Source: Methyloterricola oryzae (lineage in GTDB: Bacteria > Pseudomonadota > Gammaproteobacteria > Methylococcales > Methylococcaceae). Taken from it: DNA of 64,000 bases. Location: assembly GCF_000934725.1 (NCBI RefSeq), contig NZ_JYNS01000008.1, positions 90,833 through 154,832 on the forward strand, in the 5' to 3' direction. Under the pieces are notes generated by a model. That model was not told where the DNA came from. It saw nothing but the letters and a program-made list of their open reading frames with translations, and searched no databases. This document shows positions 40,330 to 47,383 of this stretch, in pieces; the stretch's first letter is position 1; every line of letters begins with the position of its first letter. The position numbers and the translations under genes were made by a program.

Positions 40330-41739
40330 ATGGAAGCAACTCCCTTCGGCCGAACACGAATACCACCGCGTCTTGCGGAGCGCTGCCCGTGCCCGCGTAT
40401 CGCGTGCTCGCCTTGCTTGGCGTTGCTCTGCCTCGCCTCGTTCTATGGCACCCCGCGCCCGGTTTCAGGCGCCGGACTGGCCCTCATGGAGCAAGGCGTC
40501 AGGGAGCTGGGACAAGCCTTTGCCGGTGCTGCCAGTTCTTACGAGGATGGCAGCAGTGTCTATTTCAATGCGGGCGCACTCGGGCGATTCGAGCGTCCAA
40601 TGCTCTCCGTGGCAGGTTACATCCTGCTGCCAGGGACCCGCTTTCATGACGGCGGTTCACGCATGAGTCCCTCCCTAGGCGGCGCGCCACTTGCCGGCAG
40701 CGATGGCGGCGATGCTGGCGTGACAACCTTGCTTCCCAACGCCTACCTGGTGCAGCCGATTGCCCCCGGGCTGGTCTTCGGACTCGGCGTCAATGCCCCA
40801 TTTGGCTCCCACAGCGCGTATCAGGCAGGCTGGAAGGGCCGCTACCAGAACCTCAGTTCCGATCTCAAAACGATCAACATCAATCCGTCCCTGGCTATCC
40901 GCATCCGAGATGACCTCGCCTTTGGTGCGGGCATCAATATTCAGTACCTGCAGGCCTCGCTGACCAGTGCCATCGATTTCGGGACGGCCTGCTTCGCCAC
41001 GCTCGGACCGCTCGCTTGCTCCGCCCAGCGGCTCCTGCCCCAGCAATCCGATGGAAAGCTGACACTGGAGGGCAACAGTCTGGCGCTTGGCTACAACCTC
41101 GGCATTCACTATACGCCGCTGCAAGGTACGGCGCTTGGCGTCAGCTACCGCTCCCGGGTGGAACATCGCGTGGACGGCCATGTTGACTTTGACGTGCCTG
41201 GCGAAGCGGCGGCAATGACAGGCGGCGGCCGCTTTACCGACTCCGCCGCCCGATCCACCGTCGTCATGCCCGACAGCCTGGAATTCGGCTTCACCCAGCA
41301 AATTGGCCGCCAATGGAGCGTCAGCGCGGAAGCGCTCTGGACGCACTGGAGCCTGAACCGCGAATTGCGCACACGACTGGCTTCCCCCGCCGGGGACCTG
41401 GTGGAAACCTTGGACTGGCAGGACACCTGGCGCTGGGCCTTGGGGACCAGTTTCAAACCGGAGGAGCGCTGGACCCTGCGCGCCGGCCTGGCCTTTGACC
41501 AATCCCCGGTCCGCAGCGGCCGACTGCGCACAGCCCGCATACCGGACAGCGACCGGGTCTGGCTGACCATCGGGCTCAGCTACCAGCTCGGCGCTGACCT
41601 CACGCTACACGGCGCCTACGCCCATGTCTTCTTCGCCGAGGCGCCCATCAACCACACCGGAAGCACAGGCGACCAGCTGATCGGACGTTACCAGCAGCAA
41701 GCCGATATCATCGGGCTGCAACTGGACTGGCGTTACTGA
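40330..41739 (+). CDS. FadL/OmpP1-type outer-membrane channel
   Basis: The 469 aa beta-barrel protein of the FadL/TodX/OmpP1 family takes up long-chain fatty acids and other hydrophobic compounds. Signal-like segment at about 22-50, then GAGLALMEQGVRELGQAFAGAAS, matching the family N-terminal hatch (where NPA is usual), and the typical final aromatic residue (WRY). Start ATG 40330; a later start is possible because the first 20 residues are Arg/Pro-rich. Confidence 0.85.
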   Translation: MEATPFGRTRIPPRLAERCPCPRIACSPCLALLCLASFYGTPRPVSGAGLALMEQGVRELGQAFAGAASSYEDGSSVYFNAGALGRFERPMLSVAGYILLPGTRFHDGGSRMSPSLGGAPLAGSDGGDAGVTTLLPNAYLVQPIAPGLVFGLGVNAPFGSHSAYQAGWKGRYQNLSSDLKTININPSLAIRIRDDLAFGAGINIQYLQASLTSAIDFGTACFATLGPLACSAQRLLPQQSDGKLTLEGNSLALGYNLGIHYTPLQGTALGVSYRSRVEHRVDGHVDFDVPGEAAAMTGGGRFTDSAARSTVVMPDSLEFGFTQQIGRQWSVSAEALWTHWSLNRELRTRLASPAGDLVETLDWQDTWRWALGTSFKPEERWTLRAGLAFDQSPVRSGRLRTARIPDSDRVWLTIGLSYQLGADLTLHGAYAHVFFAEAPINHTGSTGDQLIGRYQQQADIIGLQLDWRY

Positions 41740-41831
41740 CACTCAGCCCAGACTGCACGCTCGACCCGCCGCAGTCAAAACGGACGGACTGCATATTGGC
41801 CTTCGAGCCGAGTCGTGCCCAGAGGTCTATA

Positions 41832-41860
41832 GAGGGCCATTGGAGGGGCATTCGGCCCTC
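41832..41860. terminator. Hairpin between convergent genes
   Basis: GAGGGCC (41832-41838) pairs with GGCCCTC (41854-41860) across a 15-base loop. It lies between the FadL-type gene (ends 41739) and the small helical gene on the other strand (ends 41872). There is no T-run on either side. Confidence 0.35.
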
Positions 41861-41871
41861 AGACGATGAGA

Positions 41872-42189
41872 TCACGCCGCAGCAGCCGCCAGTTTTCCCA
41901 ACTGATCCACCGCCTTGCCAACACTCTGAATGGTTTCCGCGACCTTGCCCAAGTCCTTGAGCGCATCCACGATGTCGCCGTTCGCTGCCTCGATTCCCTT
42001 TCGAGCCTTGCGGTACTCTTGGGTAGCCGCGTCCACATTGGCATCCACCAGCGCTTGAATTGCCTCAAACACCTTGGCCAACTGTTCCCGCAGCGACTTC
42101 TTCTTTTCCCGATCAGTCTCTTTGATGATCAGGGCTTCGAGCAGATGGGACATCTGCTGCAGTTCAGCACCCAGGGAAGTTTGGGTCAT
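41872..42189 (-). CDS. Small helical protein
   Basis: The 105 aa acidic/basic, fully helical protein ends in an Ala run (AAAAA). ATG 42189 has an AAGGAG site. It follows the lipoprotein gene by 27 bases and is probably its partner. Long Leu-heptads (KSLREQLAKVFEAIQALV) suggest a coiled coil. No known family recognised. Confidence 0.72.
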   Translation of the reverse strand: MTQTSLGAELQQMSHLLEALIIKETDREKKKSLREQLAKVFEAIQALVDANVDAATQEYRKARKGIEAANGDIVDALKDLGKVAETIQSVGKAVDQLGKLAAAAA

Positions 42190-42216
42190 GGTCTTGCTCC
42201 TTTGCATGGCTCCGAA

Positions 42217-43089
42217 TCAGTCCGTATCGCCCAAGGCCTGCATGGCCGTCCTGAGCGAATTCATCTGCTTGCCCAAGCTGCGCACATCATCCAGGGAATA
42301 TCGATCGTGAAGCAACGACTCGACCAAGCCTTCATGCGCCTGCTTGAAGTCACGCAGCGCCGCGGCCGCCTGGGCGGAAACAGCATCCAGATGCGCCCGC
42401 TCCTCCTGGGTGCGGCGCAGCCCGTCGACGGCGGTCAGTCGGTCGGCGCTGCGACTGGCAGGGTCCTCCAAGACCGCTTCCGAATCCTGCCGCAATTGCC
42501 GGATCGTGGTCTCGAATCCCATCGCCAGTTGCGCATTCTGGGGCGAGAGATCGCTGATGAGTAGATCGCAGAGGGTATTCACGTCCTCGCGCGCAGCAGG
42601 CACAATCTGTTTGACCGCCTTGGCCTTCTTCGCTTCCACCCAGAAATAGCCGATGCCCTGCACGAGGCGGCCGAACCCGTTCAACTGCGCATCACTCATG
42701 TGCCGGCCGCCAATGGCGGAAAAACTGTCCAAAAAGGCGTCTGTAGCCTGCCGCACTTCCGCCTCCTCCGAGTCTTCCACCAAGGTGAAGAGCAGCTTTC
42801 CATAATTACTCAGTGCCTGGGCTGACCTGACCCGATCGATCACCCTTTCCGGGTCCATGGCGCCATCCAGATTGTCGGCCTTCGCATGGCCGCCTAAGAC
42901 CACATCCATACTGTTCATTTCAATAGTGGCGGAACGAAAATGCCCGAATTCTTTTGCCGCCACATCACCAATTCCCACCGATGCCTGGGCAACCCCAGCG
43001 GCGGCGGCGCGCTGGTTCACATTCAGGGCACAACCGAAGAGATTACCGGCCACCACCAGGATTAAACAGGTTCTATACAGCCCTTTCAT
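42217..43089 (-). CDS. Helical lipoprotein of unknown function
   Basis: The 290 aa product begins at ATG 43089 with an AAGGAGG site. The signal ends in lipobox LFGC. The mature protein is predicted to be almost entirely helical. No enzyme motif is visible. It is the first of a two-gene unit with the small helical protein, suggesting a periplasmic complex. Confidence 0.78.
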   Translation of the reverse strand: MKGLYRTCLILVVAGNLFGCALNVNQRAAAAGVAQASVGIGDVAAKEFGHFRSATIEMNSMDVVLGGHAKADNLDGAMDPERVIDRVRSAQALSNYGKLLFTLVEDSEEAEVRQATDAFLDSFSAIGGRHMSDAQLNGFGRLVQGIGYFWVEAKKAKAVKQIVPAAREDVNTLCDLLISDLSPQNAQLAMGFETTIRQLRQDSEAVLEDPASRSADRLTAVDGLRRTQEERAHLDAVSAQAAAALRDFKQAHEGLVESLLHDRYSLDDVRSLGKQMNSLRTAMQALGDTD

Positions 43090-43221
43090 GCGCGTTCCTC
43101 CTTCTTTCAGCCCTGTCACCTTATGCCGCCGACGCGGATTCAGCAAGCAAGAGTGAGCTTGGTCACATTCTGATGCTTCAGAGCTACCAGTGACGGGAAA
43201 GATTACCGGCAGGCGGCGGTA

Positions 43222-43302
43222 TTATTAACCTGGCCCTCAAATTCGCCTGATCAATGCGGGGCAAGGATGCCCCGGCGTGGCCACTGGCCGCGTCAGCCAA
43301 GG
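43222..43302 (+). repeat. Dispersed repeat, copy A
   Basis: An 81-base element starting TTATTAACC and ending CGTCAGCCAAGG matches copy B at 45729-45809 at 66 of 81 positions, without gaps, in the same direction. It lies upstream of the sigma-54 activator gene. Confidence 0.8.
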
Positions 43303-43464
43303 CAAGCGCGCCCAACCCCGGCAGTGGTGCGGCTTGAGGACCTCGGACCCGATGACGCCTGCCCCAAGCATCACCTCCAAGGGCACCAAGAGGCATCAGG
43401 CCGACCCGCGAGAGTTGGGATAAATCACAACGTCAGTGACGCCTCGGCCTTCAAAAAGGCGCAA

Positions 43465-43486
43465 AGTGTCGCAGATTTGCGACACT
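43465..43486. promoter_or_regulatory. Palindromic upstream activating site
   Basis: AGTGTCGCA and TGCGACACT are perfect 9-base inverted repeats around GATT. Palindromes of the TGTCGC...GCGACA type are typical sites for sigma-54 activators. It lies about 90 bases before the predicted start of the sigma-54 promoter, in the right place for activation by looping. Autoregulation by the activator downstream is a plain hypothesis. Confidence 0.65.
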
Positions 43487-43539
43487 CTTCCGATCAACCC
43501 ACTCCCGTCCCCTTAACATTTTCTTAAATTTCCGACATC

Positions 43540-43555
43540 TGGCTAACGAACAGCA
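43540..43555 (+). promoter_or_regulatory. Sigma-54 promoter (-24/-12)
   Basis: TGGCTAACGAACAGCA has GG (43541-43542) and GC (43553-43554) with exactly ten bases between. The expected start is near 43566, giving a leader of about 560 nt before the activator gene at 44128. The nearby palindrome strengthens the call. Confidence 0.6.
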
Positions 43556-44127
43556 TCGGTGCATGGGCGAAAATACGAACTGATCTGCTCCGATTGCTTA
43601 TGTAAAATTTTTGAACAGGGCGTGTTTGAGCGGATACGGGGATTTCCTAGTACAATGAATTTTGGAACTTTTGTCCGCAACGAATCCGTGCTGAATGTGG
43701 ACCTCGCGAGCCAGCCTGTCGGAAAAATTTACAGAGCCGGAAAAGATCGGTATTTAGCGTGGCAGCCTGCCGATCCCCGCAATCATGGCTGTTGTGACAA
43801 CCGCCCCTAATAAAATAATAAGCTTTTGAATTTATATTATTTATTTTTTCATATCCATTGCGATGGGAAAGGAAATAAAGCGACTCCAGAGGGATTTTCT
43901 GGTTTTTGGCGCGCAGTTTGCTTAGACTAATGACGTCGCCAAGCAGCAACACTCGTCCCGATTTGTTTGGGTACCGGGGCGCGGATTGGCCAGCATTTGG
44001 GCGCTTGATGGAACGCCGACTCGTGCTGAATTTCAGCGTCGGTATCGCTAAGAAAAATAACCGGCCCGCCGTCTGGCGGGACAGGGCCAAGGCCAAGGAC
44101 CTCCGACTGATACTGGAGCAGAGATAA

Positions 44128-45528
44128 ATGTTCAAGCGTAACGTATTCGTACTGTCCAGCAATCAGGATCTGGTGGAGTTCAACCGTGGCGATGTGCGCC
44201 ACGAGTGGAACATACACAGTGCCGAAACCCTGCAGCAGTCATGCGCATTGATCGGCATGCACGACTTTTTCGTCGGTGTGATCGACTTCTCCCATTCTTC
44301 CGCTAAAGCCTTGCTGGAGTGGCAGGAAGAACTGATGCTGCTCAATCCCGCCATAGCCTGGCTGGCGTTGGTGCCACCGCATTATCTCGATGATCCCCAA
44401 TTTCGCCGGCAGCTGATCGTCAAATTTTTTGACTACCATACCTTGCCGCACGACCCCCTGCGCCTCCAAGTAATCCTCGGTCACGCCTACGGCATGGCGC
44501 TTCTGCACCATCACCCTGCGGATGAAGTGGGCTCGAATGGGCAATGCGGGATGGTAGGCGAGACCGACTCCATGCAGCAGGTATTTCGCGAGATTCACAA
44601 AGCAGCCGGCGTCGACTACCCGGTGCTGATTACCGGCGAGAGTGGAACTGGTAAGGAACTGGTGGCCCGCGCCATTCATACCTCATCTCCCCGTTCAAAC
44701 CGGCCTTTTGTCGCGGTGAATTGTGCGGCGCTCCCGGCCAACCTGATCCAGTCAGAGCTGTTCGGCCACACCAAGGGAGCCTTCACCGGCGCCCACGAGA
44801 ACAAGACAGGCCACATCGAATCCGCGCAAGGTGGAACGGTGTTCCTGGATGAAATTGGCGACCTTTCGCCCGAGGCCCAGGTGGTGCTCTTGCGCTTCCT
44901 GCAGGAGAGCGTCATACAGCGGGTGGGTTCTTCCCAGGATATCAAGCTGGACGTGCGAGTCTTGACTGCGACCCATGTGGATCTGGAAAGGGCAGTCAGA
45001 GAAGGCCGCTTTCGCGAGGACCTGTACTATCGCCTCAATGTCTTGCGCGCCACCCCCCCGCCCCTGCGGGACCGCCGCAATGACATCGCCATTCTGGCAC
45101 AGCACTTCCTGGAAAAATTCAAAGGCAACAATGGCAAGGTAAAAGGCTTTTCCAGCCAGGCCATCGAAACCCTGTTGTCCCACGATTGGCCCGGCAATGT
45201 TCGGGAGCTGATCAACCGGATCAGGCGCGCCCTAGTCATGAGCGAGAACCGCTGGCTGACTCCCGGCGATCTGGGCCTGGAGCGCCGCGCCGGTCGCCGC
45301 GGCCAGGTCACGGACCTCAATCTCGCCAGGCAATTGGCGGAAAAGCAGGCCATCCTGACTGCTCTTAGACAGTCCGGCAACAATCTTTCTCTGGCGGCCA
45401 AGTCCCTGGGCATTTCGCGTATGACACTTTATCGCCTGATGGAAAAGGTAGGACTCGAATGCGAAAGTCTGGACCGCAACAATGCCGTCCGGCGTCCACG
45501 TAACAACCAGAAGCCCACGGCACGCTGA
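44128..45528 (+). CDS. VpsR-like sigma-54-dependent transcriptional activator
   Basis: The 466 aa regulator: degenerate N-terminal receiver-like domain (about 1-125), AAA+ domain (about 143-380) with Walker A GESGTGKE (170-177), GAFTGA (217-222) and VFLDEIG (238-244), and a C-terminal Fis-type helix-turn-helix (about 410-450, LAAKSLGISRMTLYRLM). The intact GAFTGA loop shows that it contacts sigma-54. D53 could be the phospho-acceptor, but the acidic pair of the first strand is missing (VFVLSSNQD), so phosphorylation is doubtful, as in VpsR of Vibrio, which controls exopolysaccharide genes. It is flanked by two copies of an 81-base repeat. GGAG site. Confidence 0.88.
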   Translation: MFKRNVFVLSSNQDLVEFNRGDVRHEWNIHSAETLQQSCALIGMHDFFVGVIDFSHSSAKALLEWQEELMLLNPAIAWLALVPPHYLDDPQFRRQLIVKFFDYHTLPHDPLRLQVILGHAYGMALLHHHPADEVGSNGQCGMVGETDSMQQVFREIHKAAGVDYPVLITGESGTGKELVARAIHTSSPRSNRPFVAVNCAALPANLIQSELFGHTKGAFTGAHENKTGHIESAQGGTVFLDEIGDLSPEAQVVLLRFLQESVIQRVGSSQDIKLDVRVLTATHVDLERAVREGRFREDLYYRLNVLRATPPPLRDRRNDIAILAQHFLEKFKGNNGKVKGFSSQAIETLLSHDWPGNVRELINRIRRALVMSENRWLTPGDLGLERRAGRRGQVTDLNLARQLAEKQAILTALRQSGNNLSLAAKSLGISRMTLYRLMEKVGLECESLDRNNAVRRPRNNQKPTAR

Positions 45529-45728
45529 CCCGCCAGATCGCTTACCGGTGACCACGCGATACACCTTCTGCCAGCATACCGGGGATACTCAGCCCCTGGA
45601 TTGAAACGGGCTATTTGGAGACGCCAGCCCCCCATGCCCCGGCTTATGCACCCAGACAAGGCCTGAATCGGTTTCCTCGCAAGCAGGCGGCGGATTCAGT
45701 GAATCGCCTGACTACCTGGCTAACCGAC

Positions 45729-45809
45729 TTATTAACCCGGCCCTTGAAATGGCCGGGTTAATGCGGGGCACGGATACACCGGCGCGGCCAGAGGCCGCGT
45801 CAGCCTAGG
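45729..45809 (+). repeat. Dispersed repeat, copy B
   Basis: This matches copy A (43222-43302) at 66 of 81 positions. Copy B keeps a perfect 9-bp inverted repeat, AACCCGGCC (45735-45743) and GGCCGGGTT (45752-45760), that is decayed in A. Some similarity (CCTCCAAG and nearby blocks) may extend beyond the 81 bases. With A it brackets the sigma-54 activator gene as direct repeats. Confidence 0.8.
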
Positions 45810-46131
45810 TCGGGCACGAACCGACCTTGGCGTCGGCCCGAAATACCAGGAGCGTATTTTGGGGGCCACATTAATGATCCCACCCTCCAAGCGATGCGGC
45901 CTGACAGTCCGGCGCAGTATGCGCGGCGGCGTTTTCACACCGTCAAGAGCCAACCAAACGGCTCGCTCCACGCCCCCTTCGGGCTATCAGACCGTAATCC
46001 CGAACTGAGTTGCCTAACCACCCGATGTGGCGGATCGAGCCAACACCAGCCGCTCCGGAGGCCTGCATCAAGCCCGGCGGGGACCGGGCGATGACTCAGT
46101 CGAATGAAGACGTAGGGGAATCCAAAATATG

Positions 46132-46169
46132 AAAAAACGGCGCCAAACCCTGGGAAGGGTCATGGCGCC
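46132..46169 (-). terminator. Intrinsic terminator of the response regulator gene
   Basis: Read on the minus strand, TGGCGCC and GGCGCCA (46163-46169 and 46139-46145) enclose an inner CCCT/AGGG stem, followed by TTTTTT. It lies about 50 bases past the stop of the regulator. Confidence 0.85.
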
Positions 46170-46215
46170 ATTCCTGTTGAATCGCTCGGCTGCTATTAAA
46201 GCAGCCCGGTAACGC

Positions 46216-47019
46216 TTAGTTAAGGAAAGTCGTTTGAGCTGTACCGCGGGAAGATCCTGCATCCTTGAGCGTCATTCTGCGCTTGCGACCGGTCCCCGGC
46301 CCAGCCTCAGGCATGTCTCGCCCACCGCCCTCCCGGTCCCATGAGAACGGGGAACTGCTCGACGAAACCGTCGTCGCTTCGGGAACAGGCACCGGCTGCA
46401 GTTTGATGACGCCAGTGCTCAAGGCCAAGTGCGCCAACTGCGCTGCGTTGCTGACGCCCAGCTTTTTCATGATGCGCGTCTGATGAACACCGACGGTCTT
46501 CGGGCAGGAATCCAGCAGGTTTGCAATCGCCCGGACCGAATGGCCTTCCGCCAGGCGCCGGAACACTTCAAACTCGCGCGGGGTCAACAGGTCGATACCC
46601 CATCCCATCAACTGATTGGGCTTGCGGATCGGCGTACTGTTGAAGAAGTTTTCCCCCTTGGCCACGGCGTTCAAGCCTTCGACAATCACTTGGGCACTGG
46701 CCCGCTTGTTCACGAAGCCCTTGATTCCGACCTCTTTTACCCGCCGTAAGATCATCTCGCAATCATCGGAATTGAATGCCAGGATCTTCGCTCGGGGATC
46801 TTCCTGCAGGATGCGGCGAGAAATTTCCAGGCCGTCGATGTCGGGCAAACACAATTCCATCACAACCAGATCAGGGAGAGCCCGGAAATAGGCGGCATAG
46901 CCGTCTCGACCCGCTTCGGCCTCCGCAATGACGGCAAACTCGCCGGTTTGTTCCACAAGACGGCGGAAACCTTCACGAACCACCGGCTGGTGTTCAATCA
47001 TCAGAATCTTTTTTGTCAT
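46216..47019 (-). CDS. NarL/FixJ-type response regulator with Glu at the phospho-acceptor site
   Basis: The 267 aa product has a receiver domain (about 1-120), a LuxR helix-turn-helix (about 145-205; LTPREFEVFRRLAEG, LDSCPKTVGVHQTRIMKKL), and an extra Ser-rich, basic tail (about 215-267). At the phospho-acceptor position the sequence is VVMELCLPD, i.e. Glu55 in place of Asp. The first-strand acidic pair is reduced to one Glu (MIEHQP). The conserved Lys in FVNKRAS remains. Glu can mimic phosphorylation, so the protein may be always active; it is not likely to be controlled by a kinase. No kinase gene is nearby. It has its own terminator. Confidence 0.9.
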   Translation of the reverse strand: MTKKILMIEHQPVVREGFRRLVEQTGEFAVIAEAEAGRDGYAAYFRALPDLVVMELCLPDIDGLEISRRILQEDPRAKILAFNSDDCEMILRRVKEVGIKGFVNKRASAQVIVEGLNAVAKGENFFNSTPIRKPNQLMGWGIDLLTPREFEVFRRLAEGHSVRAIANLLDSCPKTVGVHQTRIMKKLGVSNAAQLAHLALSTGVIKLQPVPVPEATTVSSSSSPFSWDREGGGRDMPEAGPGTGRKRRMTLKDAGSSRGTAQTTFLN

Positions 47020-47383
47020 GACGGAGTCTGTGCCTTTAGTTGGAAACGAACGTTGATAGGCATCCTGCTATCGAGTCGAATACGACTTCTTCTGCCGGAC
47101 AAGTCTCTTAGTTTCTGATCTGTGTATTCCGCACGCTTTGCGAAAAGTTCAATGGTTCTCGATAAGTTTTTTGCAACCAATGCAACCCGGCCATTACCTT
47201 GACGCGTGTGAAACTTTGTACTAGCGTCGCTCCCCTATTGCCGTATAGAATTTTTTTATGGAAGAGTCGAAGGCCTTCGTATGAACCTTCGCTCCCTATC
47301 GCTATCGGGACACTCACGGCTTGAAACTCACGGGAACGGGCACGCCGGCCTTCAATCGAATCGAAGTACATCGGAGAAGACCT
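47020..47383. other. Divergent intergenic region
   Basis: This stretch lies between the regulator and the secreted SGNH-domain gene. TTGACG near 47199 with TAGCGT 17 bases later is a weak sigma-70-like pair. TATAGAAT at about 47244 is a possible -10 box. No open frame of interest. Confidence 0.4.

Larger units (their letters stand above)
43090..44127. other. 1 kb regulatory intergenic region with AT-rich core
   Basis: Contains the dispersed repeat copy A (43222-43302), the 9-bp palindrome (43465-43486), a sigma-54 -24/-12 promoter (43540-43555), a very AT-rich stretch (about 43803-43855) that could hold a sigma-70 promoter, and a CCCGCC-GTCT-GGCGGG hairpin (44065-44080) 48 bases before the activator start. 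The frames here (83 codons at 43559 and 73 codons at 43906) have no recognisable content and are not supported. Confidence 0.6.
45529..46215. other. Intergenic region with repeat copy B
   Basis: It carries the second copy of the dispersed repeat and the terminator of the regulator gene to its right. Open frames in this stretch have no recognisable content. Confidence 0.55.

Noticed and set aside
43222-43302. Possible riboswitch (c-di-GMP or cobalamin) in the dispersed repeat
   Set aside because: Consensus core nucleotides of both classes are absent; the second copy is not upstream of a gene in the right direction.
43559-43810. 83-codon frame after the sigma-54 promoter
   Set aside because: Its start lies before the predicted transcription start, and no domain or ribosome site is visible.
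43930-44127. 65-codon frame from ATG 43930 ending directly at the activator start
   Set aside because: It could be a coupled leader gene, but no ribosome site, codon bias or homology could be recognised; left unannotated.
46265-46891. Plus-strand frames within the response regulator gene
   Set aside because: They are complements of the well-supported minus-strand regulator.
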